Positions 1-9,018 of a stretch of 57,734 bases of DNA are shown piece by piece. The translations under genes were made by a program, and so were the position numbers. The stretch lies in the NCBI GenBank assembly GCA_043808325.1, contig JAZDEY010000076.1, positions 1 through 57,734 of the forward strand, in the 5' to 3' direction. The DNA comes from JAZDEY01 sp043808325 [NCBI: Candidatus Eiseniibacteriota bacterium] (lineage in GTDB: Bacteria; Arandabacterota; Arandabacteria; Arandabacterales). Within the stretch, counting starts at the first letter, position 1. Each line of letters begins with the position of its first letter. The notes under the pieces are model-generated. The model saw only the letters and a list, made by a program, of their open reading frames with translations. It was not told where the DNA came from and did not search any database.

Positions 1-153
1 ATCACTCGTTGAAAAAATCCAGCTCTATATCGATAACTATAACCTCCATCCAAGACCTTTTGTCTGGACGGCAACTGCCGACTCAATCCTTCATAAGCTT
101 GAAAGACTTTGTCAACGTATTTCTGGGACACGACACTAGCAAAGGAGTGAGGT

Positions 154-2313
154 ATGAGGAAGCTGTCAGCGAAGTTGATCTTGCCCGTAGCCCTTGCTGC
201 CCTTGTAGTGGCAGCTCTGCCCGCGCCGGCGCAGGTGGAAGGTGTCCGTTTCTCGCTCGTGCCCGGCGCCGACTATTACTTGTGGGACGACAACATGGGG
301 CTCAAGGATTCCCCGCTTTACGGCGGGCGGCTCTCAGCGGACCTGGGCCGGTTTGTCGCACTGCAAGGCTACTACGTCGTCAACGACCGCGTGAAGACCG
401 ATCTCGCGAAAGATACCTTCGAGGACTGGCCGGAGCCCTCCGTCATTGACCAGAAGCTCCGGGTTCAGAACTATGGCGCAGACCTGGTGTTCAACCTGGG
501 TCGTGGTCCCGTCGTGCCGTTTATCAAAGGCGGTGGGGGGATAGTCCGCCTGGATCCTGAGGATGGCGAGGTTTTCGAGCAGATCGTGACCAGAGCCGGC
601 TTCGGCACAAGGTTTGATCTGTATCCTCGCGTTCGCGCCCTGATTCAGATTGAGGACGTGATGGTGCGGTTCGACCGCACACGACTCCTGCCTCCAGAGG
701 AGTTGCCCGAACCGCCGCCGGTCGATCCTAAGAGTAACAGCATCCGGCACAACCTAACGATCGGTGCCGGTCTCAGCTTCCAGTTGAGTGGAGCGCCCGC
801 CGGTGAAACCAATCTTGATCGGGCGATCCAGTCCCGCTATTCAGACGGGCTGTTCGGTGCATCCTGGCCGATCGAGCCCTATGCAGGCAGGCTCAACTAT
901 GACAAAGCGGCGGGGCTGGCGGACCAAAACCTTCTCGGCGTCCGTACCGGCGTTAATCTGGGGGACCTCCTGGGCCTCAGGGCCTATTACTGGCATGGTA
1001 TGAATGACAGTTTCGACGATACCGACCCCGTCCAGAGTTGGGGAGGCGAAGCCCAGTTCAACCTGGCAGCCGGCCAGGGAGTGATTCCATACTTATTGCT
1101 CGGGGTGGGCCATATTGATTTTCTTAAAGACTTCCGCGACGACGAGGGCTCAGAGCGGTGCGATCAAGGGATCTTGATTCTCGGAGGTGGCGTAGGGCTC
1201 ATACTTTCCAGAAGCCTTCGCATCGATCTCGCTGCCCGGGACAATATCTTCAGTGAGTCCGATCTAAGTGACCTGGCCCAGCCGAGTGAGCTGCTTCACA
1301 ATTGGGCTTTCTCGGGCGGCTTGAGTTTCATTCTGGGTGGCGGCCGGCCTGCGGCCGGCGCTGCACCTGCCGCAGTCACCATACCCAGTACTGCAGTCGT
1401 AGGGGCTACACCCGGTTCGGTAGTCCTAGCTGTGCCCTATGCGCCTGCGGGCGGGGTGCAGCCCGGCGCGTCGCCTCCGGCGCCGCCGCCGCCCCCGCAG
1501 GCACCTCAACTCGTGCTTGGCACCGATGGGCGTATTGTGTGGGCGTCGCCGCCCCCCGCTTTTCTGCAGTCCTTCCAGGGAGAGAGAACGGTCACGCTGC
1601 CGGTTCCCACGGTGGGCGAGCTCTATGTGCGCTACGGGGAGCCCGGCGGTGTGAGCATAGTGTCGCGGTCGGGCGAGGCAACTCCCTCACCTGCCGCAAC
1701 TGATGAGGAGCGGCTCGCCGTGCTTGAGCGGCGGCTCGAAGACCGCCTATCGGCGTGGTTGGACCAGCGTCTCGTCGAGGAAAGACTCAGCGCCTCCGTG
1801 GAGGCCCCGCGAGAGGCGCCATCGCAAACCATAGTGATTCCGCCGGCCGCACCCTCGCCGCCCGCGGTGCCTGTGGAAGGGAGAACCACTATCGGTCTCG
1901 CAAGAGGCGGGAACATCCTTTACCCTTACCTGGGCGTCAACCTTGACTCTCCCGAGCAGTTCCTGCTCGCGAGCCGGCTGGACGTCGGTCCAATACGTCC
2001 GGGCTCCAGGATTCGCCTGCTCCCCGAGCTGGCGCTCGGCTTCTTCAACAAGGGATCTTTCATGTTCTGCGTAAATGCCCAGTACAATTTCGGGAAGCTC
2101 GAAAGTAAGGGACAGCTCAGCCCATACGCCTTCGCCGGCCTCGGCGTGATCCGCTTCGGCAAGGGAGTGGATCGCGATCGCACCGGAGCGGTATTCAACT
2201 TGGGCTACGGGCTCGCCCGGAACTTCGGGCGATGGACGGCATTCGTGGAGCACCAGGGCATTGACTTCTTCAGTCTGCAACGGCTCAATGTGGGTCTGAG
2301 GTGGCCGCTATAG
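154..2313 (+). CDS. Duplicated outer-membrane beta-barrel protein with Pro-rich linker
   Basis: 719 residues, start ATG behind an AAAGGAG-type ribosome site at 140-147. Residues 1-26 form a clear signal peptide ending APAQ. The rest is rich in alternating hydrophobic/aromatic strands and glycine, as in OmpA-like barrels. Residues about 30-75 and about 245-290 share the spaced pattern G-L-x-D-x-x-L-x-G-x-R ... L-G-x-x-x-x-L-x-x-Y-Y, so the N-terminal half looks internally duplicated. A Pro/Ala linker near 400-450 and a charged coiled stretch near 515-540 lead to a third barrel-like segment at 590-719 ending in Leu. Probably an outer-membrane or cell-surface structural protein; ligand unknown. 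The end lies 16 bases from the convergent lipoprotein gene. Confidence 0.8.
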   Translation: MRKLSAKLILPVALAALVVAALPAPAQVEGVRFSLVPGADYYLWDDNMGLKDSPLYGGRLSADLGRFVALQGYYVVNDRVKTDLAKDTFEDWPEPSVIDQKLRVQNYGADLVFNLGRGPVVPFIKGGGGIVRLDPEDGEVFEQIVTRAGFGTRFDLYPRVRALIQIEDVMVRFDRTRLLPPEELPEPPPVDPKSNSIRHNLTIGAGLSFQLSGAPAGETNLDRAIQSRYSDGLFGASWPIEPYAGRLNYDKAAGLADQNLLGVRTGVNLGDLLGLRAYYWHGMNDSFDDTDPVQSWGGEAQFNLAAGQGVIPYLLLGVGHIDFLKDFRDDEGSERCDQGILILGGGVGLILSRSLRIDLAARDNIFSESDLSDLAQPSELLHNWAFSGGLSFILGGGRPAAGAAPAAVTIPSTAVVGATPGSVVLAVPYAPAGGVQPGASPPAPPPPPQAPQLVLGTDGRIVWASPPPAFLQSFQGERTVTLPVPTVGELYVRYGEPGGVSIVSRSGEATPSPAATDEERLAVLERRLEDRLSAWLDQRLVEERLSASVEAPREAPSQTIVIPPAAPSPPAVPVEGRTTIGLARGGNILYPYLGVNLDSPEQFLLASRLDVGPIRPGSRIRLLPELALGFFNKGSFMFCVNAQYNFGKLESKGQLSPYAFAGLGVIRFGKGVDRDRTGAVFNLGYGLARNFGRWTAFVEHQGIDFFSLQRLNVGLRWPL

Positions 2314-2329
2314 CGAGCGCGTGCCGGGC

Positions 2330-3502
2330 CTAGGGCAGGTGGCCCTCGATCTTGACGTAAGCCCTGCGCACACTCCCATATTCGCAGTAGTCATCCTGCA
2401 CCCAGACATAGACGGTGTTGATGTTGGGTGGCGCAATGAAGATCTCGCCGGTGCCGGGATAACAGAGGTTCGCGGCTTTGGTGTAATCCTTCCAACTCCC
2501 GGGCTCGGTGGGATCATTGACGGCAAAAGCAATGCGCTCAACCTTCTTGGCGTACTGCCCCGGAGAGGCGCTTGCCAGGAACGAGAGAGTGTCACCGATA
2601 TGAACGGGTAGCGGCATATCCATGAGCGTGGTGTCTGATGTCAAGCGGCAGCCCACCGAGGGTCTTCCTATCTCGCCGCAGGCGCCGCGAACGCAGCAAA
2701 TGCTGATCGAAGGCCTGCTGTCGAGGCTCGGGTCGACGTAGATCGTGATATGGTTTCTCCCATCCTCAAAGGAGTTCTCAATCGCTCCGGCGTTGTCCTT
2801 CGCCTGAACATAGAAACTCCACGGGTCGTCAGGGTCGGTCTCGGCTAGGGTGACGATCACCTGCTTATCGGTGCCCCATGGGCTCCAGTGGGTGTCTCCC
2901 TCGGGCGGTGGGCCGGGTGGTGGGTCAGAGAGTTTCTTTCTGGCGTACCGATAAGCCACTGCCTCGCCATCGGGATCGTCTGTTTCCCAACTGATCTTGA
3001 CACAGGTCGGAAGCGTGACAAAGAACTCGCCTCCCGGTCTCGGCGGGTAAGTGATGCGAGTGCGCGGTCTCGAGGTTGTGGCCTCGAAGCCCACGTATGC
3101 CGGGGTCGGGTCTTTCGCGCCGTCATTATCCACGGCCCTTACGAAAAAGGTGTGGCCCGTGTGGCAAGGCCCCGGTGTAGAAGGGGCCGGACAGGTATCG
3201 GCCGATACAGTGAAGGTAGACTCGAACACCGCAGTCTGCTCCCAGTTCAGGTCGTCCAGCGAGCCGCTATAAGTCATCCCATCGTGCCAAGCGATTTCAA
3301 ACGAGTTGACCACACCGTCGGCATCGGTCCCGTTCCAGGCGATATCCACCCGATAGGAGTGCTGAGAGTCCTGCTCCGGGGCCGACACCAGCACCGTCTC
3401 GGGCGCCAGATTCGGCCCGCCATCATTGTCTTTGCCGCAAGACAACATAATAAGACTCATGCAAAGGACGATCGCTCCAGCAACCCCAAAGCGTGTTCTC
3501 AT
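2330..3502 (-). CDS. Exported lipoprotein with fibronectin-III-like segments
   Basis: 390 residues. The leader carries a lipobox ending LMLSC, so Cys22 should be lipidated after signal peptidase II cleavage. The mature part contains repeated sandwich-type segments (YRVDIAWNGTDADG near 50, VKISWETDDPDGE near 170) that resemble fibronectin-III or PKD-like domains. It has several Cys pairs in the C-terminal third (ICCVRGACGEIG). No catalytic motif seen. The start ATG lies about 30 bases after the stop of the upstream gene at 3533, so the two may be cotranscribed. A surface adhesin or scaffold is only a guess. Confidence 0.75.
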   Translation of the reverse strand: MRTRFGVAGAIVLCMSLIMLSCGKDNDGGPNLAPETVLVSAPEQDSQHSYRVDIAWNGTDADGVVNSFEIAWHDGMTYSGSLDDLNWEQTAVFESTFTVSADTCPAPSTPGPCHTGHTFFVRAVDNDGAKDPTPAYVGFEATTSRPRTRITYPPRPGGEFFVTLPTCVKISWETDDPDGEAVAYRYARKKLSDPPPGPPPEGDTHWSPWGTDKQVIVTLAETDPDDPWSFYVQAKDNAGAIENSFEDGRNHITIYVDPSLDSRPSISICCVRGACGEIGRPSVGCRLTSDTTLMDMPLPVHIGDTLSFLASASPGQYAKKVERIAFAVNDPTEPGSWKDYTKAANLCYPGTGEIFIAPPNINTVYVWVQDDYCEYGSVRRAYVKIEGHLP

Positions 3503-3532
3503 CTCTCTGCGCTCCGATTCTACCTTCCCGCG

Positions 3533-4306
3533 TCAGATTCCGAAATGAAGCCCCACCTTGACGCAAGGCCCGCCGAGGTCGGTCTCCGGCGAGTCCTTGA
3601 TCTTCAGGCCCTCCATTTTCCAGCTTCCTCTATCTATCTTTGCACGCAAGTATGATCCGGATATATCGAGTGCCATAAAAGGCAGCACCCAGACCTTCAG
3701 TTCAAGGAACGGCTCGAAGGCAAGAAAAGAGGCCGCAAGCACCGAGGTCACGCTGAGATCGTCTACCGCTATCGATTCGGGACGGTCCTTGCCGAAAAGA
3801 TCCCACGAATCCTGCCAGCTAGAAATGTCCGTGGAAGAACGCTCGCGAGTGACCACTACCGAGCCTCCGCCCAGGAGGATGCCTGCAGTGAGATCGTACC
3901 GCGAGAAATCGGCACAAATTCCGACAAGCGCGCCTCCATAGCCCAGGTCAACCTTGACCGATCTGGCGGAGTTGTCGGGAATGCCGCTTGATTCCGTGGC
4001 GCCGCCGAAACCACCGCCGCCTATGATCACACGGCCGAACCTGGCGTAGCCCTTGCCGCCCATGATGACCATGCCTTCGTCCACCTCAGGAATGCCCATC
4101 TGCCTGACCATTAGGTTTATCTCTTTGAGATTGGCTGAGAGATAACCCGGAACCGGGCCGCCGCCGCCACCGATCTTGGGACGATGAGACCCGGGGCATC
4201 GCGGGCACCTGGGGTCATAGACTTGGTCATCCCCTGCGAATCCGCCCTGCGCGAGAACCAGGCTCGCAGCAACTGCGAGCGCCAGAACCATCAGACTCCA
4301 TTTCAT
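3533..4306 (-). CDS. Exported protein of unknown function, Gly-rich
   Basis: 257 residues with a signal peptide ending near LAQGGFAG. Just after it lies a CPRCP motif, then a Gly-rich stretch. The central part (GKGYARFGRVIIGGGGFGG, about 82-100) and the glycine-aromatic strands after it resemble the self-associating or barrel-like exported proteins common in anaerobes. The last residues LGGPCVKVGLHFGI end in an amphipathic strand, which would fit outer-membrane insertion. I do not recognise the family. It precedes the lipoprotein gene at 2330-3502 in the same direction. Confidence 0.7.
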   Translation of the reverse strand: MKWSLMVLALAVAASLVLAQGGFAGDDQVYDPRCPRCPGSHRPKIGGGGGPVPGYLSANLKEINLMVRQMGIPEVDEGMVIMGGKGYARFGRVIIGGGGFGGATESSGIPDNSARSVKVDLGYGGALVGICADFSRYDLTAGILLGGGSVVVTRERSSTDISSWQDSWDLFGKDRPESIAVDDLSVTSVLAASFLAFEPFLELKVWVLPFMALDISGSYLRAKIDRGSWKMEGLKIKDSPETDLGGPCVKVGLHFGI

Positions 4307-4401
4307 CTCGAGGTCTCCTTGAATCTCCTGATGTTTGCTTGCGGACGAATCACGTTTCTGGCCACGAGCCTATTCTACGCAACAAGTCCCGAGGCGTCAA
4401 T

Positions 4402-4541
4402 CCGCAAACCCTGAAGGCGGGAAAGGCAGGTGAGGGTCACGGGGTGGGCAAGAACCACAGTGTGGGTTTCCGTTAAGGGGATCGCCGCAAACCCTAAGGG
4501 CGGGTGGAGGCGGTGGTGAAGGCCACAGTGTGGGTTTCCGT
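4402..4541. repeat. Two-copy palindrome-forming intergenic repeat
   Basis: The 290-base gap between the exported protein gene and glnA holds no ORF that I believe. It contains two copies of CCGCAAACCCT (4402 and 4485) and two identical 19-base copies of CCACAGTGTGGGTTTCCGT (4455-4473 and 4523-4541). In each unit CGCAAACCC can pair with GGGTTTCCG downstream (one mismatch), so each unit is a potential hairpin, with a different loop length in each. This looks like a degenerate REP/MITE-type element. The rest of the gap shows nothing notable. Confidence 0.5.
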
Positions 4542-4596
4542 CAGGCTGCGGATTGGGGTCAAATGCTGCTGCCTGTGGGCTCCGCCACCCGGGGCA

Positions 4597-5922
4597 TCAC
4601 AGGATCGGGAGATACCGTGCGACCTCGTAGTGGGTCACCTGGGTCCGGTAGTTATCCCATTCGATCCTCTTGTTCTCGAGGAATTTCTCGAAGAGGGGCT
4701 CACCCAGAGTCTCTCTCATAAGGGCACTGCTGGAGGCCGCATCGATTGCTGCGGAGAGACTGTCAGGAAGGCACGCGATGCCGTGCCGTTCCCGTTCCTC
4801 CTTGCCCATCAGATAGACGTCGAGCTCCATGGGATCGGGGAGCCGGTACTCTTTCTCGATTCCCTTGAGGCCGGCTCGGAGCATTACCGCGGCGGCAAGA
4901 TAGGGATTGCAGGCCGGATCGGGACACCTGAACTCAACCCTTCGCGCAGTTTCCTTCTCGGGTTTGTCGAAGGGCACTCTCACCAGAGCCGACCTGTTCC
5001 TGCTGCCCCAACAAATGTAGGCGGGGGCCTCGAAGCCCGGCACCAGCCGCTTGTAGGAATTGACCCACTGGTTGGTCACGACGGCGATTTCCCTGGCGTG
5101 CCTGAGGAGCCCGGCTATATAGAACCGCGCCAGGCGTGAAATGTGATCCTTGTCGTTGCGGCTGTAAAAAGCATTCCTTCCGGCTCTAAAGAGCGACTGA
5201 TGGAGGTGGAGCCCGCTGCCGTTCTGGGCCTTAAGAGGTTTAGGCATGAATGTGGCGTAGGCGCCGTTCTGCCGGGCAACTTCCTTGATCACAAGTCTCG
5301 CCGTCATCACGCCATCGGCCATTTTCAAGGCCTGGTCGTAAGTGAGATCGAGTTCGTGCTGGCTTGCGGCCACTTCGTGATGGGTGGCATGGACCGGTAT
5401 GCCCATCGACTCCAACGCCACAACCGTCTTCTCGCGCATCTCGGTGCCGACATCCAGCGGTGTGAGGTCAAAATAGCCTCCGGCATCGAGCAATTCGGCC
5501 TTGGTGGAATCCGCAAAGTAGAAGTACTCGAGCTCCGGACCCAGGTACGCGGTCAGCTTGTGCTGCTTGAGCAAGTCCAGCGTCCGCTTGAGCACTCGCC
5601 GGGGATCGCCCTCATATGGTTTGTGGTATACGTCGACCACGTCGCAGATCACGCGGGCAACCTTGATTCCGTCCTTGGTCCACGGCAGGATCTGGAATGT
5701 GGACGCGTCAGGCAGGGCCACCAGGTCGCTTTCGTAGATTCGGGCAAAGCCCTCGACCGAGGAGCCGTCAAAGCTGACGCCTTCCTCCAGCGCGGACTCG
5801 AGGTTGGCGGCGGTTATGGTCAGTGACTTTAGCTGCCCGAGGATGTCGGTGAACCAGAGCTGGACGAATCTGACTTTCTGCTGTTTGCAAGTCCTCAGTA
5901 TCCTGCGGTTCAATTCGTTCAT
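4597..5922 (-). CDS. glnA: Glutamine synthetase, type I-alpha
   Basis: 441 residues. Makes glutamine from glutamate, ammonia and ATP in the cytosol. Visible family motifs: FDGSSVEGF near 51-59, the metal-site LGPELEYFYF near 147-156, the ATP-site GSGLHLHQSL near 233-242, the RxxxPGFEAP...SRNRSALVRVP active-site block near 290-320, and EFRCPDPACNPYLA near 328-341. The length and the absence of an NLYDLP adenylylation consensus near the C terminus fit the GSI-alpha subtype, which is usually not adenylylated. It has its own strong promoter (5965-5993). Confidence 0.95.
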   Translation of the reverse strand: MNELNRRILRTCKQQKVRFVQLWFTDILGQLKSLTITAANLESALEEGVSFDGSSVEGFARIYESDLVALPDASTFQILPWTKDGIKVARVICDVVDVYHKPYEGDPRRVLKRTLDLLKQHKLTAYLGPELEYFYFADSTKAELLDAGGYFDLTPLDVGTEMREKTVVALESMGIPVHATHHEVAASQHELDLTYDQALKMADGVMTARLVIKEVARQNGAYATFMPKPLKAQNGSGLHLHQSLFRAGRNAFYSRNDKDHISRLARFYIAGLLRHAREIAVVTNQWVNSYKRLVPGFEAPAYICWGSRNRSALVRVPFDKPEKETARRVEFRCPDPACNPYLAAAVMLRAGLKGIEKEYRLPDPMELDVYLMGKEERERHGIACLPDSLSAAIDAASSSALMRETLGEPLFEKFLENKRIEWDNYRTQVTHYEVARYLPIL

Positions 5923-5964
5923 TGGACGAAGTTCCTTTCAAGGTTGGTTGCCCGAATGCTGCAC

Positions 5965-5993
5965 AGTATATCGGCAGGCCGTGCCCCTGTCAA
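5965..5993 (-). promoter_or_regulatory. Sigma70-like promoter of glnA
   Basis: Reading the minus strand: TTGACA (5993-5988), a 17-base spacer, then TATACT (5970-5965). Six of six at -35 and five of six at -10. The predicted start of transcription lies roughly 35 bases before the glnA ATG. Confidence 0.75.
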
Positions 5994-6088
5994 TAGGCGA
6001 ATCTGCGCCCCGCCGGCGCGCCAGAAATCGCTTTAGATTCGCGAGAGAATTGCTTATGTTATCCGCATAGCTTCTTATAGAGGGTGTA

Positions 6089-7282
6089 ATGCTATTGGCG
6101 AAAACGCCTGAAATCAACTCCAAGATTCGTGCGAAGGCGGGGTGCTTGAAGGGGGCCGGTGCGTGCGCCGCGCTCAGGCTACCCTTGCTCTGGATCACTA
6201 TTGTCTCCATCGTTTGGTTTGCATCTTGCAGCCCGAGGATGCTCGAGGATGGAGGCCGGACCCTGAATCCAATCGAAGTGCTCGAGAGATCACCGCGCGT
6301 TTACGAGATCACGTTCAAGGCATTCGCCGACAGCATCGAGACTGCCCGGGCTTCCTCGTATCTGTCGGGGGACCTTGGCGCCGACGCCTTCCCGAGTCTG
6401 CGGGTCCTGTCCGCGCTTCAGGATTCGGCTCGCGCGGCGGGGCTCTCCGCAAGAGAGACGGCCGAATTGGAGTTCTTTAAAGCCCGGCGTAGATTCGAGG
6501 CCGGAGCAGAGCAGGCCGCGGGCTACCACCTCAAGCGGGCAATGGCGGCAGATCCGTCCTACAGGCCTCCGTATGTCCTGCTGGGAGGGATGCTGCTCGA
6601 GAGACGTGCCATCGAGCAGGCCTTTGATCTCTTCAGCAAGATGCTCAGCTGGGACGCGACCGACTCCGACGCCTTGGTGGGTCTGGCGCGGTGTTACATG
6701 AGGATGGGCAGAATAGATGACGCAAGGAAGACCCTGGTGGACGCTGTGATCTTCAACAGGGCCAACCTCAAAGCCTGGGGTGACCTGGAGGCCGTGGCAG
6801 AGCTTCAAGGGGCCTCGATCGCCAACCACGACGCACCCGAGCTGGGCCTGGCACGGAAGGTCACGGGCAGGCGCTACAAGATCCTTGTTGACGATTCGCT
6901 CCAAGATTGTCCGGTTGAGGCCACCGCCTGGATCGCCTACGCATCGGAGAGGGCGGTCTGGCGCTTCGAAGACAAGTTCAAAATGCGTTTCGGTGTCACC
7001 AAGTACGTGCCGACCTATGAGGAGGATGTGGACTGCTACATGGTGCTTGCAGCCGCTTGGCAGACGCTCACTCAGCAGGGCGAAGCCCAGGATTCGGTTC
7101 CTTGCAGCCCCGCCTATCTCGACTATCTGGGTAGAGTGGCCGAGGACGGCTATCTTGTCTCCCACGTGCTCTTCGATCACGTTTCGATCGAGGCGCCCGC
7201 CGTGGCGAAGCATTTTTCGGTTGAAGTGATAGCGAGACTGCGGGAGTATGTCAACACGTATGTGATCGTTCCGAAGTCCTAA
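6089..7282 (+). CDS. TPR-repeat lipoprotein
   Basis: 397 residues. A long N-terminal region ends in a hydrophobic helix and a lipobox FASC, giving a lipidated Cys47. Residues about 125-235 contain tetratricopeptide-like helical repeats (FEAGAEQAAGYHLKRAMAADPSY; ALVGLARCYMRMGRIDDARKTL). The C-terminal 150 residues carry conserved aromatics and no catalytic motif that I know. Ribosome site AGAGGG at 6080. The exonuclease gene begins 22 bases downstream. Likely an envelope scaffold; function unknown. Confidence 0.8.
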   Translation: MLLAKTPEINSKIRAKAGCLKGAGACAALRLPLLWITIVSIVWFASCSPRMLEDGGRTLNPIEVLERSPRVYEITFKAFADSIETARASSYLSGDLGADAFPSLRVLSALQDSARAAGLSARETAELEFFKARRRFEAGAEQAAGYHLKRAMAADPSYRPPYVLLGGMLLERRAIEQAFDLFSKMLSWDATDSDALVGLARCYMRMGRIDDARKTLVDAVIFNRANLKAWGDLEAVAELQGASIANHDAPELGLARKVTGRRYKILVDDSLQDCPVEATAWIAYASERAVWRFEDKFKMRFGVTKYVPTYEEDVDCYMVLAAAWQTLTQQGEAQDSVPCSPAYLDYLGRVAEDGYLVSHVLFDHVSIEAPAVAKHFSVEVIARLREYVNTYVIVPKS

Positions 7283-7304
7283 GCCTTGACGAGAGGAATG
7301 ATCC

Positions 7305-7802
7305 TTGCTTGAGAAGGCGTATCTAGATATCGAGACCTCCTATGGCGGTGAGATAACCATCCTCGGGATATTCCGCCCGCCCGATGATCTCATCCAGGTC
7401 GTTCATCCCGAGGTGTGCCGTCGGAAATTGCTCGACGCCCTCGACGGCGCCGAGGAGATCGTGACTTACTGGGGACACCGGTTTGACCTTCCCGTGATCA
7501 CCCGCACCCTGCGGGTCAACCTGCGCCGCAGGTTCGAGAGCAAGGATCTCGCCGACCACTGTCACCGGCACGGACTCTACGGAGGGCTGAAGGCCGTTGA
7601 GAAGAGGCTGGGCATCTGTCGCCAGACTACGGGTATCACCGGGCTTGATGCCATGCACCTTTGGGAACAGTGGCTTGGGGGGAATGGTGACGCCCTCAGG
7701 GTGCTGCTCAGGTATAACGAAGAGGATGTCGTGAACCTCTACCTCCTCGAGAAGGAGATCACGAGGTTCGACGTAGAGGCCGAGAGCCGTAAGCCAACCT
7801 AA
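7305..7802 (+). CDS. DEDDy-type 3'-5' exonuclease (YprB/RNase H-like)
   Basis: 165 residues, TTG start chosen because GAGAGG at 7291 is well placed and the nearby ATG at 7298 stops after four codons. The three exonuclease motifs of the DnaQ/RNase H-like fold are in order: DIET with Asp8 and Glu10, then YWGHRFDLP near 58-66, then YNEEDVVNLY near 143-152 with Tyr and Asp. These acidic residues bind two metal ions that hydrolyse nucleic-acid 3' ends. It resembles the stand-alone YprB-type domain. Its natural substrate (DNA or RNA) cannot be told from sequence. Confidence 0.85.
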   Translation: MLEKAYLDIETSYGGEITILGIFRPPDDLIQVVHPEVCRRKLLDALDGAEEIVTYWGHRFDLPVITRTLRVNLRRRFESKDLADHCHRHGLYGGLKAVEKRLGICRQTTGITGLDAMHLWEQWLGGNGDALRVLLRYNEEDVVNLYLLEKEITRFDVEAESRKPT

Positions 7803-7817
7803 TGAGGGGGCAACACA

Positions 7818-8915
7818 ATGACTGCAAGCACAATCTTCATTACGTTGATCGGTCTTGCCTGGATCGGTGCTCTTCCCGTATGGCTGCCCGCAGCCGAGAT
7901 GCCGACGGGCACCTTCTCGATCGTTGCCTATGATTCGCTGACGGGTGAGCTCGGGGTTGCGGTCCAGTCCAAGGCCTTCAGCGTCGGCTCGAGCGTGGCC
8001 TGGGCCGAGGCGGGCGTGGGTGCGGTAGCAACGCAGGCCTCGACCAATCAAGCTTTTGGCCCTCGAGGCCTGGATTATCTGAGGGAAGGCCTGGGAAGCC
8101 GCGATGTTTTAGAGCGGCTGCTGGCGTCGGACCCGGGCAGGGAGAACCGTCAAGTCGGAATCGTTGACGCCAACGGGAACGCCGTCAACTTCACGGGCTC
8201 CAAGTGCCTGGCGTGGGCCGGAGGGGTTGCCGGCAAGAACTTCGCCTGCCAGGGCAACATTCTGGTATCGGAGAAGGTGGTCGCGGCAATGGCGGAGGCA
8301 TTTGAGAAAACCCAGGGCGAACTCGCCGAACGCATGCTCAAGGCGCTGGTGGCGGCGCAGGCGGCTGGTGGGGACAAGCGCGGAATGCAGTCCGCGGCTC
8401 TGCTGGTGGTGCGGCCAAGCGACGAGTATCCTCAGTACCGCTACCGGTACATCGACTTGAGAGTGGAGGACCATCTCGATCCCATCAACGAACTGATCAG
8501 GCTCTACGGCATACACGAAAAGTCCGATCTTCTGGAAGCCCACGTGAACTATGCGGCCTCCTATGAAAAGAGCGGCAAGCCCGGGATGGCGACGCGCGAG
8601 AGAAACATCGTAGGCGGGATGCTTAAGAAGACCCTGGCCGATTCGGCGCCTGATCCGGACTATCTCAATAATCTGGCATGGTTCTGCGTGACAAGCGACC
8701 TGTTCCTGCCCGAGGCGCTTGAGGCCGCGAAGCGGGCGGCCGAGATCTCGCCCGCCGATACCAACATCCTCGATACCCTGGCCGAGGCCTACTTCAGGTC
8801 TGGAATGCCGGAGAAGGCGATCGAAACCATCGAGATCGCCATCCGGGTCGACCCGCAAAGCAACTACTACCGAGGTCAGCTGGAGCGGTTCAAGCAAGCC
8901 AGGCCCGCCAAGTAG
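7818..8915 (+). CDS. DUF1028 domain fused to TPR repeats, exported
   Basis: 365 residues. A signal peptide (residues 1-27) precedes a DUF1028 domain (about 30-230) beginning GTFSIVAYDSLTGELGVAVQ and continuing through ASTNQAFGPRGLDYL. DUF1028 proteins are thought to share the Ntn-hydrolase fold, but no confirmed reaction is known to me. The C-terminal 130 residues are TPR-like (YLNNLAWFCVTSDLFLPEALEAAKRAAEISP, IDTLAEAYFRSGMPEKAIETIE). It follows the exonuclease by 15 bases behind GAGGGGG. Possibly a periplasmic hydrolase with a protein-docking tail. Confidence 0.85.
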   Translation: MTASTIFITLIGLAWIGALPVWLPAAEMPTGTFSIVAYDSLTGELGVAVQSKAFSVGSSVAWAEAGVGAVATQASTNQAFGPRGLDYLREGLGSRDVLERLLASDPGRENRQVGIVDANGNAVNFTGSKCLAWAGGVAGKNFACQGNILVSEKVVAAMAEAFEKTQGELAERMLKALVAAQAAGGDKRGMQSAALLVVRPSDEYPQYRYRYIDLRVEDHLDPINELIRLYGIHEKSDLLEAHVNYAASYEKSGKPGMATRERNIVGGMLKKTLADSAPDPDYLNNLAWFCVTSDLFLPEALEAAKRAAEISPADTNILDTLAEAYFRSGMPEKAIETIEIAIRVDPQSNYYRGQLERFKQARPAK

Positions 8916-8958
8916 AGCAACCCGCCAATCCGCCGCGCATCCAAAGGCTTGAAAAGCT

Positions 8959-8987
8959 TTGACAGGGGGCCGCTGTCGTGGTATAAT
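8959..8987 (+). promoter_or_regulatory. Consensus sigma70 promoter of the first C25 peptidase
   Basis: TTGACA at 8959-8964, a 17-base spacer, TATAAT at 8982-8987: twelve of twelve consensus positions. Transcription should begin near 8994, just before the hairpin at 8996-9018. Confidence 0.85.
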
Positions 8988-8995
8988 ATCCCCTG

Positions 8996-9018
8996 AGAGC
9001 GGGAGAAATACCCGCTCT
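8996..9018 (+). promoter_or_regulatory. Perfect hairpin at the predicted 5' end of the C25 mRNA
   Basis: AGAGCGGG (8996-9003) pairs with CCCGCTCT (9011-9018) around a 7-base loop. It sits within a few bases of the predicted transcription start, and the ribosome site (9033-9039) lies downstream and outside it. Such a 5' hairpin could protect the mRNA from decay or act as a protein-binding operator. Confidence 0.6.

Noticed and set aside
6290-7213. Open frame of 307 codons antisense to the TPR lipoprotein
   Set aside because: No ribosome site, no recognisable domain, and the sense frame carries a lipobox and TPR repeats.
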